Assembly: GCA_020740775.1 (NCBI GenBank) | Contig: JAHEWK010000040.1 | Coordinates: 124,001 to 188,000 of the forward strand | Length of the DNA: 64,000 nt | Reading direction: 5' to 3' | Source of the DNA: Ilyonectria destructans | Taxonomy: Eukaryota; Ascomycota; Sordariomycetes; Hypocreales; Nectriaceae | Shown here: positions 19,500-31,505 of the stretch, one piece after another | Position numbering within the stretch: the first letter of the stretch is position 1 | Layout of the letters: each line of letters opens with the position of its first letter | Made by a program: the position numbers and the translations under genes | The notes under the pieces: generated by a model | The model's database searches: none | What the model was told of the DNA's origin: nothing | Seen by the model: only the letters and a program-made list of their open reading frames with translations

Positions 19500-20459
19500 T
19501 TAGTAAACAGTGGGCCAGCCGTTGTCATAGCGGATCAGGTTAATACCAAGCTGGGCAGCACCAACGGCGTTGTAATAATGATAGACCAACACATCGGCAT
19601 CCTTGTCGGTGAAAACAGCGGGGTGGCCGGGTCCGTGGATGTTGCCATGGCTAGCGAGAAGTTGGTTTCCGCCGCCTTGCATCATAGACTTTCCATTGCG
19701 GTCGACATAAGGGCCTGTGATCTTTGAAGAGCGGCCAACCATGGTACGATAAGTACTCGCAGTTCCCTTACAACAGCTATCGAAAGCCACCCAGAGATAA
19801 TAGTAGTTGCCATGCTTAGTAATATAAGGGGCCTCAATAGCTCCACCGTTCTGAGGGCGAGCGGCAATGGAAGTGAGGTTGTTCTTGTTGATGGGCTTTC
19901 CAGTCTTAGGGCTCAACTCAGTGAGCTTGATACCAGACCAGAAGGAGCCAAATGAAAGCCACCACTTTCCATTAGAGTCGACAAAGAGGTTGGGGTCGAT
20001 GGCATTGTAGTTGCTGTTATCGAAGGATTCGATAACGAGACCCTGGTTGGTCCACGAGCCGGATGCACCAGTCTTACTCGTGGCGAGGAAGATAGCTGAT
20101 CGAGATGTACCAAAGCTGGAAGCTGAGTAATACATAAAGTATTGGCCATTGTGATAGGAAATATCCGGTGCCCACAAGTTCTTATCGCCCTTTGTGTAGG
20201 GAGTAGTCCAAGGAGCACCCGAGGGGAATGCAGCGCCGGCATCGCGCCAGGTAGTACGGTCGCTAGACACCTTGAGGCCAATGTTGTTGGCTGTGAAAGC
20301 AGCGAGATAGGTGCCGTCGGGCTTCTTGACTACCGTAGGGTCATGAATAAAGGTATCACCTTTGACTGGACCTGGGTTGACAGCCCTTGCGAAGATTGAG
20401 TTTGCCATTGCGCCGAAGGCAAGCATGCTGCCAACGGCAAAGGTGCGTAGAGATACCAT
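19500..20459 (-). CDS. Secreted GH43 endo-1,5-alpha-L-arabinanase
   Basis: A single exon encodes 319 residues from ATG 20457-20459; the frame is open further upstream, but this Met is followed by a signal peptide (SLRTFAVGSMLAFGAMANSI). The five-bladed propeller motifs of glycoside hydrolase family 43 are all present: FIHDPTVV with the base Asp40, NLWAPDISYHNGQYFMYYS, YNAIDPNLFVDSNGKWWLSF with Asp155, GGAIEAPYITKHG with the acid Glu209, and HGPGHPAVF near the end. The length and motif order match fungal endo-arabinanases, which cut alpha-1,5-arabinan of plant pectin outside the cell. A TATA-like ATAAATA lies about 95 bp upstream on the minus strand. No lesion is seen, despite transposons on both sides. 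Confidence 0.88.
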   Translation of the reverse strand: MVSLRTFAVGSMLAFGAMANSIFARAVNPGPVKGDTFIHDPTVVKKPDGTYLAAFTANNIGLKVSSDRTTWRDAGAAFPSGAPWTTPYTKGDKNLWAPDISYHNGQYFMYYSASSFGTSRSAIFLATSKTGASGSWTNQGLVIESFDNSNYNAIDPNLFVDSNGKWWLSFGSFWSGIKLTELSPKTGKPINKNNLTSIAARPQNGGAIEAPYITKHGNYYYLWVAFDSCCKGTASTYRTMVGRSSKITGPYVDRNGKSMMQGGGNQLLASHGNIHGPGHPAVFTDKDADVLVYHYYNAVGAAQLGINLIRYDNGWPTVY

Positions 20460-22182
20460 GTCGAGGTTTGCGTTGCGAAGACTGTCTGATTGAATGTTAG
20501 TGAAGAATTGCCGCTGGGTTGGATTGGGTTGGATTGAGGTGAGGCTCTGCAGCGTATTTATCACGTTTTGCAGATTCGCCCCCTTTCTAGTTATGCTTGC
20601 GTCAGCCCTGAATTTCCTGCGCAAGGCTATCATCCGATGTTAGTTTCTGTTTCAGATCACGAACGCTGGCATGATTGCGGAGCATTTGCTGCGACACGAG
20701 ACAGACCCCTGAGATCCCGGTAAATCCCACCTATAACAAGCCGACGGACAAATAGTTGACGTCGGAATCGGCCTGTTAAGGGTTGGCTTATCTTGGCGAC
20801 TGGTTCTAGAAGCATGGAAGTAATTAAAGGGTGTACCGAACTCCGTCTAGGCGACGATTGCCTAATAGCGTAAGCCCACTACAGCACTGACCCCCGCTCT
20901 GCCACAGTCCTGAAATTGGTGATCATAGTCAGTGCGTACTAAATGGAGTAGATAATAGATCTTCCGCGTATGAACCTGCCCTGCAAGGTTCAAAACCTAT
21001 AGGCGCACTTAGTTCACGTAAAATATGGTGTGACAAGGACTGCAAGCACAGAAGAATGAAAAAGAGGTCTTTGAAAGTCACTTGGCTACTGTCGAATTGC
21101 TGGTATGACCAAATGATGACCTTGAACATGTGTGTGTATTGTGTATCTGTTCACTGTAGCTCCCCCCCTTTTTATCAGGGAGGTCTTGCTTTCCTTTTCT
21201 TCCTAATACGGGCCAGCCGGCCGAAGGCTCGGCGAGCCCCTTCCGAATCGCCTGACAATCTCCTGTTTCTCATGTGACTCCCTGGAGCCCTGGTGTTCCA
21301 ACATGCCACCAATTCAACAGCTACCCTGTAATGATAGACAAAAGGAACGCAGATTTCCCGGAACTTCAGCTTCTTTAACAGGTTTCCACTGCAAAACTAT
21401 ATTATTTATTGGAAGTTCATTTAGATGATTATTTCATTTGATGTAGAGCAGGAATGTACGTAGAACCAAGCTTTCTCTGCCTTTTATACCCCGGTGCCCT
21501 GTAGATTCACACAGGTCGAGACTTGCTCCTAATAACGTACGGGAGTTGCACCCAAGATTTTCGTAGCCTAACGTAGCTATGAGAAAAACCTCCCGGTACA
21601 ACGGAAAAAACACACTGTAATGATAGTTGCCAACCTTTGGAAGTCTCTCAACGAATGAGACAGATCTAGACTTAAATGCATCAAGAGAAATCAAGGTAGG
21701 TGTATCGCGGGTTCCTCAAATATTACAGCCCACCTCAAGTTCAACTACCAGAGGCTAATGTCAATACAGAAAATACCACCAGAACTAACCACCTGAATTT
21801 TCGATTGTTTTCTTGTGTACTTTCAAGATGGACTAGCCCCATATTAATACCCTTGTCCGCAATGGCAAAAGCATACGAACTGACGAAGAGCAAGGCAGCT
21901 ATCGTAGTGCGGACGAAAGAAGCGAGGAAAGTAACAAAAGCCCTAGAAACATACATAGTTCGAAGGTCAGTAGAATAGCTTTTGGATAAGGTAGTGTGTC
22001 TTATCTCTTTTAATGGGCATTGTCCTGAACTGCTATTCTCTCGACAATATTCTTGATCGCTCTAGATAACACTATTGTTCATAACGCGCTCTGCAATACC
22101 TATGCGCCAGCGAGTAACTATGACAATAATCTATTTGTCAGATCTGAGAGTGAACTGTGATGTCTTCTTTCCCCCCCGCATC
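20460..22182. other. No gene recognised (1.7 kb)
   Basis: Holds the 5' flank of the arabinanase gene, then unassigned sequence. A GC-rich patch at 21210-21245 (CCAGCCGGCCGAAGGCTCGG) stands out. The short frame 21700-21978 has no recognisable similarity and is not called. A pyrimidine tract precedes the next transposon. Confidence 0.4.
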
Positions 22183-24381
22183 TACCATCCAGTACCCACC
22201 TACGGCTAACACCCACCTACTGCTAAGCAAAATAAAATTTCCCCATACAAAATCCAATTTTTCAACCTCACGGGACAAAATCACCAAAAATAATAAAAAT
22301 AAAATTGTTTCTGCAATTCAACTAGAAATTGAATTAATTTTCATATTGTCTCGGTCTTTTTACCTCGCGGCCTGTGCGTGTGCGTACAACGGGTAAGTCT
22401 TCCACCTCTGAATTCGAGCTCTCGTCTTCTTCAAATCCTGCCACCTCAATCACATCCTCAATAGTCTCCGACACTTCAGTGACCTGAATTGGCTCGGAAA
22501 TAGCTTCGCCAGCCGCTAGAGCTTCGGCTAGTGTCATGAACTTCTTGTTAGGATTGGGTATAGCCCTTCTCTTCTTGCCTCTGCTCAACCGGCCAACTTC
22601 CTCCTCCAGACTGGCTATTCTTGCCGTCAGGGAGACTATCTTTGACTCCTGGACTTCAAACCCTTTAGATATCACAGAATACCCCCTTCTGGTTGATGGG
22701 GTCTTGTCTTTACCCAAATCTCTGACGTGACGGCTGGTCTTTGGTGTGTCATCGGAGTTGAGTTGCACGTCTCTCAGACCGTTCGGTTCAGGGGTGGTTT
22801 CCTTCTTATCTGGTTGGATTTCTGGATGCATGAGCGCTTTCCGTCGTGAGATTGGCCAATTTCCAGTCACTCTCCATCCAGCGAGTATATTCTTCTTAGT
22901 CATACCCACTTCCCTGGCTTTGGCATAAGCCTTGATGAAGTTGACCTTATCCACTGGTGCGGAATCGGTCAGGGTTGCCAGCTTTTGGAGCTCCCTGCGA
23001 TAAGCAGCCTTGGAAGCATTGAAAATACCATTGTCTAGTGGTTGGAGACCATGGGAGCAATGAGACGGCAGATAACAACAATACACGTTGTTTAAAAAAC
23101 AGCTAGCCATCCACTCATCCTGCTTCCAACTTAGCGAGATTTGTGGTTCAGACCAGTGACATACTTACAGATACGTGACTCCCATGGCCATCCAAGATGA
23201 TAAGCCTGGCATCGGACTCATCTGCTGGCTGCGTTTGAGGCAGATAGACGTCCTTGAGCCACTCAATTGCGATGTGGTTATCCGTCCAGCCGTTCTCAGA
23301 AGTGATGTAATGCCAGTCGGCTATATTCTTAAACTCCTTGATAAACCATTGCTGCTGAAGTTCCTTGCCTTTAAAAATGATACCCGGTTTCAGAAGACGG
23401 CCATCTGCAGTCACAGCTTCGATGAAGCTAGTCCAAGCACGGGACTGAGAGCCTTTGAGGAAGGCCTTCTTCTTGGGGTCGCTACTGCCAATAACCAAGG
23501 AGTCCAAGCCTAGAATTGGAATGGATCAGTAAGTCTTATGATCAAAGATAATAAATACGCACCAAATCCAGCCATAATACCGCCCTCGTCAACATTGACT
23601 GTGTTCTCAGGCTTGATCCAGCCATACTCCCTCTCGCGGATATCAAAGTACCAATTGACGGCCATTGGTGTGAAAGAAATGAACCTTGAGGCCTCCTGGC
23701 GTTTCCCTATCTTCGTCTTGATGGCTGGATTACGTTTCATGAATCTGGCTATCCAATGCACGCCGATGACGCTTTGCTGGCCTTGTTGCTGTAAGAGGGC
23801 AGTTACGGTAGCGCGAACTTGACTGTGAGAAGGAGCATAGCCCAGGGCCTCTTGTCGAAGTATCCAGGTGACTAGTCTGGCCTCCTGAGACTTGGATAGC
23901 AACTGGGCAGGCTGGGTGACTTCGAATTTAGACGGGAGGCCTCGTAATCGTGCAGAAAGAATTGTCTGAGGGATGCCATGTTTCTGGGCGGCTCGGTTCT
24001 GCGACAGGCCGTTATCTGTGATATCGAATATGGCTTCAATGACTTCACTCTCTGTATAAGACGTTCGAGGCATTTTGAGGCGATTGCTGAAGGTTGGTGT
24101 GGGCAAAATCTTTTATTAAGTTTCACGGAGGCCAACTCATGAATGAGCTATTTGCAGAAATTTTACATAGGTGATGTGCAATCATACCGCCTCCGTAACG
24201 GAAAAAGTATAATCATGATATGAAACAACGTGAAACTCTCAATAATACACAGCTTGTTTCATGTAAATAACTCCAATATTGGCTATATACGGTGTAAGTG
24301 AAATTACGCATTTTGTATGGGAGAATTTTATTTTTGCTTAGCAGTAGGTGGGTGTTAGCCGTAGGTGGGTACTGGATGGTA
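22183..24381. mobile_element. Intact pogo/Fot-like element with TA duplication
   Basis: Inverted repeats of about 70 bp start CCATCCAGTACCCACCTACG at 22185 and mirror it at 24379. TA stands on each side (22183-22184 and 24380-24381), the target duplication of Tc1/mariner-type elements. Each end contains two tandem 17-bp units, ACCCACCTACGGCTAAC and ACCCACCTACTGCTAAG. The two ends differ at only a few positions, and the single transposase gene shows no lesion, so the insertion is probably young. Length 2195 bp. Confidence 0.88.
22334..24073 (-). CDS. Pogo/Fot-like transposase, three exons, intact
   Basis: Minus-strand exons are 23563-24073, 23169-23509 and 22334-23119, with introns 23510-23562 (53 nt) and 23120-23168 (49 nt, GTAAGT..GCAG); phases agree and give 545 residues. 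The chosen start MPRTSYTESEV is the usual beginning in this group. Residues 1-60 hold a psq-type helix-turn-helix (NRAAQKHGIPQTILSARLRG), then a CENP-B-like HTH. The DDE_1 catalytic aspartates are in NTVNVDEGG, LIILDGHGSH and HGLQPLDNGIF. The tail contains a coiled coil (KIVSLTARIASLEEEVGRLS) and a basic end. The protein would excise and insert the element at TA in the nucleus. Confidence 0.88.
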
Positions 24382-24845
24382 ATAGAGGGCTCGCAGCGGC
24401 CTTTATATACGGAGATGCCCTTATTATGATAGAAGCAACAATAAGGTTTTCTTAAAACCGGATCTGAGGGGTCCGGACCTTCGAGACCGGTTTGCTAGAG
24501 ATCCGGGCCTTTGAGACCGGGCCGCAGTCTCAGCAGTTAACACCGGGCCATAGTCTCATCAGTTGATAGATGTGACATGTACCTCTGATGTATCTGACAC
24601 TATTGGACTAAAGGTAACGTGGTTAATAAGAGAGCATAATAAAAATCCTTGAACCTACACTATTACCAACTAATTAGATAATCCTTAACTACTTATAATA
24701 TCTCAATCTTTAAATGAAGATAGGTTCTTCTTATAATTTAAGCCCTGTAAAATAACCTAAAATTAAAGGCTCGATGAGCTATAGAGATTTATTACCTTAG
24801 GCATATAATATTATACCGTTAATAATAAGGCATTTAATCTTAATA
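24382..24845. other. No gene; AT-rich spacer with degenerate repeats
   Basis: At 24460-24560 the phrases GAGACCGG and CCGGGCC recur at irregular spacing (a decayed repeat). From 24600 the sequence is strongly AT-rich up to the next transposon end. No coding frame is supported. Confidence 0.4.
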
Positions 24846-24953
24846 TAACGTACTTGATAAGTGAGTGGGCCAAACAAGTGAGTGGGCCAAAAATCCCAAC
24901 CTCCAAAATTAAAACTTCAATAAAAACACAACAAACCATTCAATCAATTAAAA

Positions 24954-26952
24954 CTAATCGCTATACTCTTCTCCAGAGGTCTCAATTACAGCCTGACAAG
25001 TCCTTGCATTATGGCCAGTCTTTCCACAAGTTCCACAGCGCCTTTCCTTCGGTCGCGCCGACCCTCCTTGACCACCACTTTTCGACGATTCAGCCTGTAT
25101 CTGCATATTGATATCTATTTGATCAATTGCTTCCCTTCCTTCCTCTACAGTCATCTTCCCTCTATTCTGTAGGCGGGTTCTTTTTGCTCTGCGCCGCTTG
25201 CTAAGAGTCTCATTTGCCTGTCGAAGGATCTGGTTCTCAGACTTCAATAATGCCATTTGATGCATTATTGCCTTTGTTCCTTTAGAAAATGACTCAAGCG
25301 CCTCAAGGATAGATGCTGGAGAGCTGCTCTGATGCCTTCTCACTCGTCTTTTAAGGTATTCAGACTGCGAACTGGCCTCAAGCACTGTCTTTGGGGTCTT
25401 CGAGACCCAAGGGTCAGGGAGGCCGACCTCCTCTGCAGCCGGTGTTGGAGTCCGTAGCTGCACATCAAGCTTTGATATGACATTTTCTGGGTTTAAGGGA
25501 ACAAGTCCAGACCCTCGAAAACCTCCTTCGATATTACTCCTTGTCATAGCGGCTGCGTGGGCAGCGTAGAAGGCTGGGAAGAACTCGGTCTTCGTAATGT
25601 GGGTTATGGAGCATCTGATCAATTGCTCAATTGCTTGACCATATGCAGTTTTAAGCGGCCCAAAGCACCCGACATCAAGAGGCTGGAGCAGATTAGATGA
25701 ATGAGGCGGCATACAAAGCGTAATGATGTCGTTCTCTTCACAATATTTCTCAAAGTCGACGGAGTGGTGACTTTCGTGCCCATCGAGGATTAGAAGACGA
25801 TAGCGACCGGTCAATCGATCCTTTGTATGCTGATTAAAGTGCTTGAGCCACTTAAGACCCATCTCATTGTCGGTCCAGCCATTTTGAGTCGTCGCAATTG
25901 TTAAGGGCTGGCCCTTTGAGGATCTTCCGTGCAAAGAGTGCTGTGAATTGTCTATCTAAATCTAAGGAGGAAAGAAGGATTTCCCTCCATAGAAGTCTCT
26001 ATACAGTTTTATAGTAATCCTCAGGAAGTCTCCGGAAGTCTTCGGGAATCTTCCCGCCGGTTGCCCGGTGACTTCCCGTGTTCTCGGGAGATTATTCTGC
26101 CGGTTGCCCGGGGGACTTCCCGTATTCTTTCGGTAGGTCCCGGCAGCTGAGTTAGTCTTCGTACTAGTAGTTGCTAGCATCTTGACTCTGGCTTCGGCAC
26201 AGCCGCAGCTATGTCCCCAGGCTCCAGCCTGTAACAGCAATAGCCCAATCGCCCGGGAGGTTGCTTTCCCGGTACCAGTTAGCGAGGTGATATTGGCCCG
26301 CAACCACGATGAACGGCTGGATCGCCCAGCCTTCCGCATTGATCGCCTGAATGACTGTAACCCATTCTCGGTTTCCAGGCTGGACTGATTTCGGGTTTCC
26401 ACGCCTATCTGTGCCTGTGACGACCATTCCACTTGCGATTATGCCCATCATAAAGCCGGTCTCATCAAAGTTGTAGATATCGGCTAGATCGATACCATAT
26501 TTCGCGATTGTATTCTCCACGAGCCGGAACCAATTGCGAATAATGGTTGGATCTTCGCATTTAGCCCTCTGATAGTCGTATTTACGAAAAAAACGCATCT
26601 TGAGCTCTGGTTGTCGCCTGACAAAGTTAGAAGCCCAGCGCTTGCCGACAGGTGACGCGTCGCGGTCAGCGAGCAGTCGGTTGGCCATTTCTTCAACACC
26701 ACGCAGTCGCGGGGGAAACCCTCGCGAATCTAGGTCGAGAATGACTTGAATAATGATTTGTTCCTCTAGATCAGATAGCCTGCGTGATTTGGGGATAGTA
26801 TCGTGTTGAGATGGTATGCCTTTCTGCCGGCGACGCAAGGTATTACGATGCACATCATAGATCTCTGCGGCGCTCCGGATACTTAATTTTGGGTCATTTC
26901 GAAGGGCTTGAAGAGCAAGAAGGATATTTCCCTCTTTATTTGATTGAGACAT
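24954..26952 (-). pseudogene. Pogo-type transposase with zinc knuckle, split by solo LTR
   Basis: The reading frame consists of 26242-26952 (237 codons) and 24954-25898 (315 codons); removing the LTR and one copy of its 5-bp duplication rejoins them in frame, so the insertion is the only visible lesion. The N-terminus has an HTH (AAEIYDVHRNTLRRRQKG) and a CENP-B-like domain. The catalytic aspartates lie in DIYNFDETGFMMG, LLILDGHESHHS and NLLQPLDVGCFGPLK. The C-terminal part has a coiled coil (MHQMALLKSENQILRQANE) and a CCHC zinc knuckle, CGTCGKTGHNARTC, which the 22-kb element lacks. It is clearly a different subfamily from that element and close to the copy at 46-48.5 kb. Confidence 0.85.
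25894..26241. mobile_element. Solo LTR with 5-bp duplication GCAAT
   Basis: The LTR occupies 25899-26236, begins TGTTAAGGGCTGG and ends CAGCCTGTAACA. GCAAT flanks it at 25894-25898 and 26237-26241. Inside, GCCGGTTGCCCGG-containing units repeat with a 43-bp period (26056 and 26099). A single LTR with its duplication implies insertion of a full retrotransposon followed by LTR-LTR recombination. It shares GAATTGTCTATCTAAA and a CAGCCTGT-ACA end with the remnant at 35329. Confidence 0.9.
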
Positions 26953-27473
26953 CTTTAGTGGTTGAGAATCAATTGATTAATTGAAAAGATGAGAGATTGA
27001 GGGATTTTTGGCCGACTCACTTGTTTGGCCCACTCACTTATCAAGTACGTTAGTTATAATAAGGTTTAATATACATATATCTCTTTAATATGTTATTCTT
27101 AGATAGTACTATAAGCCAGTCCTTAATGTCTGTCTGCTTTCGTAAAACTCTCGTAATCGTCATGTAAGTTCAGGCTTTCTAACCATACGCGTATGGTTTA
27201 GTTAAACCATATATTACTCATATATTGCCCATACACCTATACCATACAGTCTGAGGCGTATGACCATATATGATCATACGCGGGATAAAGTTGCTCCGAG
27301 TCAAAAATAGTCGGGTAAGGAAATCGGCGGCACTAGAACACTTGACTATCCTCCTGGTCCTGAAAGGCCGCTCTTTCCAATAGATCCATAAGGTATAAAG
27401 GATACTTGAATGGCAAATCGGTTGCTTAAGCTAGGCGTGGGCAACTTGGTACTGCTGTGCAACGTCTCTGTAG

Positions 27474-30400
27474 CTCCAATTCAGACTTCTCAACAAGCAG
27501 TCAGTTATCAAGCAGTATTGATTACTGATTGATACTGATATGATATCAGTATCAGTAAGCTCCTAATCAATCAATCAGTAATCAGTAACGCACGTGACCA
27601 GGTTATATCTGGCTTCCAAATTCTATGGCATGGCTGCCTGCTGCAGAGTCCGAATTCAAGTACTACGTTAGCAGGTACAGCTGTAGGACTGTGCTCATCT
27701 ATGGTAAACGAGGTATCTTGCAACCGAAAACCATCATCCTGACAAAGCCCAGAATTGCATCCTTTCTCTATGTTCAACGGCAACCTAATTTTCTAGCTTT
27801 GAATGGACTATCTAGCTGGTTTCCAAGAAGAGTATTTGTAACGTGAGAGGCCGTGAAGTGCATGTTTTCTGGGTGGTGAAGCCCAAGGCCATGGAGTTAA
27901 GAGATACCAACTCCATCATTACAAATACGCGGGGATGCGCGGTAGCCCCTATCCGGCGCATATAGGGTAAGCTGGCTTGCGTAACATCCTCTTGAGCAAA
28001 ATAACCGAGATGCCAATAAACACGCTGGTCTCTTCCTGAGAATCATATTCGTGCAAGCTAAAGTATAGTCACTGAATTTCTCTTGCTGAGACCTTCCGTC
28101 TGGTATCAATTCCATCATGGTTAAAGATATAATTCCAAGTTGTCGTTTTGTAATCGAGAAAGCCATGGGTAGAACACCGCACACTGACCCCCGTTGTCAC
28201 CTTCAGATATGTCCCGACCCAAAGTACAGGTTAAGTCAAGTCCAGTCCGCTTGAAAGCTGTTTGTCTATCAAGTATTTTCTCTACTCCCGCCATCCCAAT
28301 TCATATCGCTTTATTTATTCACGAAGACAAGGGTCCAAGCGGTCAGTATCAGGGACCTGCACCTAAACCAAAATACACGCCTAGACGGATGTACTAGCGA
28401 CTTTGCAGATCCCCTGCAGACCTTGACGTGGAGGCTCAACGTCCATGGCGCACCATTCACCCTTACGAGTACGTACGCAAGCTCAGTAACGAGCTCAATA
28501 ATCAATTCTAATCAAACGCCAGAATGGCGCGAGAAGAGCGCGAAGCTGACGCGGGTGGAACAGGGCAGCTGCGAGACGAAGGTTTTTCGAGTTTGGCTCA
28601 AGGAGATGATGCCTTCAGCGCCCGATCATTGGCCAGCGGGCCGTTAGGAGGGCCAAACTGGGAAGTTGAAGGTGGGGTCCAAGTTGTGGACGCGGTGGAG
28701 GTGCGCTGATTGAAATAGATTGTCTCTTTGCACACAACTTGAAGGGCTTCAATAGCCTGCACTTATAACACATGAATAACACACCCGTGTCAATATGCCT
28801 GCCGGGTCGTCTCCCTTTGTAGGGGACGTTGGATACGAAGAATTAAGCTCTCCAGCTCCGGAATCAAGCATCTCCGCAGCCGTGCGACCTCATTCACAGC
28901 AATCATTTTTCTCCACGTCCTCCTCCGCTTCTTCCGTGTCTAGGCCTCAATCTCAGTCGAAGAAACGTAAACTCCGCGCTCCGGAAACCTGGAAGCACTT
29001 CCGCATGCCCCAAGGAGACGAAGAGACACACCAGAATAACCAGAGACTCTGGTATTGTCAACATTGTCACAATCCGCCATGGCGTACAGTCTCGACTACA
29101 AGCGCCAAACGGCATATGCGAAGTGACCATGGCATTATCATTGATGACGAAGAAAGGCCAGCCAAGAAGGCACTTCAACAGTCTCTTGAAGTAGCATTTA
29201 CACGTGTCGAAGACAAGAACCGAGGCCTAGTATCCCGTGACGAACAATCGACACTACGGAATGCGATCCAACTTGACGCGTTCTACGAGGCTCAGATCCA
29301 GCTCATCCCAAGCCGGCGGCTCCCATTCAACTGTGTCTCTTGGCCAGAATACCAAGCACTTCTCTGCGCAGTCAACCCGAGAGCTGAAGAGTTCCTTATT
29401 CAGTCAGGCAATACGGTAGTAGCTCATATTGAGCTGTCATACGTCACACATCGCGAGAACATCAAAGCTCAATTACAGGCGGCAAAGTCACAAGTGCACT
29501 TCAGCATCGATCTATGGTCATCACCGCATCGCAAGGGCTTTCTCGGAATTTGTGGGCAATGGGTTGATGAGCATTATGAGCTCCGTGAGGCCTTATTAGG
29601 TCTACCGAACGTACGGCACAGTCACTCCGGAGAGACAATGTCACGGCACTTGCTGGACACCATACGGTATTTCAATATCGCAGGCAACATTGGCTACTTT
29701 ACGTCAGATAACGCTACCGCCAATGACACTTGCATGCGTGCTTTATCAACGGCATTGGCGAACGAATATAGCATTGGATTCGACCCCATTGATCGCCGCG
29801 TTCGATGTGGAGGCCATATTATCAATCTGTGCCTCCAGGCATTTCTCTTCGCCTCCAGCAAAGAGGCACTCAATGCGGCCATTGAAGAGGCAGATAGCAA
29901 CATAAATAGCACAGTTGTTGAGTCTCTACAGGCGCAATTGCAGCAGAAGAGCGGCAAGGGCAAGCAGCGAAAGGTGCCGGAGGATCGATCCGGATGGCGC
30001 TCGATGGGCCCCCTTGGCAAACTACACAATATCGCCGTGTTTATACGGAGTTCTACAGTACACAGCGATGCTTGGGAGCGCCTGGCAGGCCGTGCACTCG
30101 GCATTGACAATGCAACCAGGTGGAATTCATGGTACATGTTGCTTCGGACTGCACTCGAGAAGAAAGACAAACTTATGGTCTTTCAACAAGATCATCATAA
30201 AGCCTTGGGCGACGATAGTCTCACACAAGATGACTGGGATGTCCTCAGATTGACGGCGGACTTCCTCCAACCGTTCTGGCAGGCTACGCAGGCTCAGCAG
30301 AAGAAGTGGTCGTCGTTAGATCAGCTACTTTACCACATGGATATCCTGCTCAAGCATTTTGAAGATGCTAAGGTATATATTAGTTGCGACCTTATTTAGC

Positions 30401-31189
30401 ATTACGGTACTAACTATTTTATAGAAGACGTACACCGATCATCAACGCCTTATCCACTCTATCCACATGGGCTGGTTTGTGCTTGATAAGTACTACTTTA
30501 AGACCGATGAGACGCCTGTATATTCCGCGGCATTGCTTCTCCACCCTTCAAAGCGATTGAAGTACCTCCGCCAGAACTGGCACGTTGATTGGCATGACAG
30601 TGCAATCAATAAGGCTAGGCAGATCTGGAGTCAGTATAAAGATCTCCCTGTTACCTCTTCTCCAGAGGAGGCTTCAGAGATCCAGATGACAACGTATGAT
30701 AAACTGGCGCAGTCGCTCGATGTGACGGAGGCGTATGAAGATGAGGATGAGCTGGAGAAGTTTATTAATGGTTCTCCATGCAAGATCGCACTTACTCCGC
30801 TTGCCTGGTGGGGCAGAGAAGAGCAACGGATCGAATACCCCCGGCTACATAAGATGGCTATTAACGTACTTTCGATTCCGCCTATGTCGGATAAGGCGGA
30901 ACGTGTCTTTTCAGGTGCTCGGCGTACTATTTCGTATGACCGTGCACGCCTCGGGGCGGAGAACATTGAGATGACAGAGTGCATTGGGAACTGGAACAAG
31001 AATGACCTCATTCGGAAGGTGCATGTACTACCAAATCATGACAATTAGGTTGAAGATCGTTGCAACAGCAGCATATCTTGGTACTTACTGATAAGCTAAT
31101 CAATCAGTATCAGTAAGCATAGTAATCAATCAATCAGTATCAGTATAGGCCTTATCAATCAGTACTGCTTGTTGAAGTCTGCTCCAATT
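27474..31189. mobile_element. hAT-A element nested in hAT-B
   Basis: Ends are CAGACTTCTCAACAAGCAGT at 27482 and the matching inverse ending GAAGTCTG at 31181, flanked by the perfect 8-bp duplication CTCCAATT (27474-27481 and 31182-31189). Subterminal repeats built on CTGATTGATACTGAT and TCAGTA fill 27500-27595 and 31085-31165. Length 3700 bp with an undamaged transposase gene, so this is the younger of the two nested insertions. Confidence 0.92.
28795..31048 (+). CDS. hAT-A transposase, two exons, intact
   Basis: Exons 28795-30372 and 30425-31048 with a 52-nt intron (GTATAT..ATAG, phase 0) encode 733 residues. A BED-type zinc finger lies at about residues 68-120 (TWKHFRMPQG, YCQHCHNPPW, KRHMRSDHG). 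The RNase-H-like core has VHFSIDLWSSPHRKGFLGI (first Asp region), GYFTSDNATANDTCM, DRRVRCGGHIINLCLQAFLF and LGIDNATRWNSWY. The C-terminal dimerisation domain has PLAWWGREEQRIEYPRLHKM, SIPPMSDKAERVFSGARRTI and NIEMTECIGNW. The protein would mobilise the element through binding to its subterminal repeats. The hAT-C protein is its closest relative in the window. Confidence 0.9.
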
Positions 31190-31505
31190 CTAGGCATAAG
31201 GCAACTATAAAGATCGCTTTGAGTCACATTTTCAGACTTTATGTTAAGATCAAGTCGCTTACTTATAGCGAACAGTTAGTACGATCCTGCCTGGTAGGCA
31301 ACAGCTGCTGCCTTGCAGGCAGCCACAGTATTCCAGATCATATAGTCTTATATAATTCCACGCCTTAAGAAAGAAATCAAGTCTCATTCGTTACCCGATT
31401 GACTGAGGGACCCTCTGACCGGCCGTCAGCTAGCCACGCCTCCGTGTCGTGCGACACTTCACCACGAAGCTAGTGGAAAGCCATAATACCCGTTGATTGA
31501 TTGCG

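Larger units (their letters stand above)
24846..27052. mobile_element. Pogo-type element 1, interrupted by a solo LTR
   Basis: Inverted repeats of about 50 bp start ACGTACTTGATAAGTGAGTG at 24848 and at 27050 on the opposite strand. TA duplications lie at 24846-24847 and 27051-27052. Each end carries a 17-bp tandem unit, AAGTGAGTGGGCCAAAC twice (one mismatch in the right end, GAGTCGG). The transposase gene on the minus strand is split by a 338-bp solo LTR. Length is 2203 bp with the LTR and 1860 bp without it and one copy of its duplication. Confidence 0.85.

Noticed and set aside
21700..21978. Small ORF as a gene
   Set aside because: No family similarity, no Met-proximal context, and no splice or promoter evidence; length is within chance expectation.
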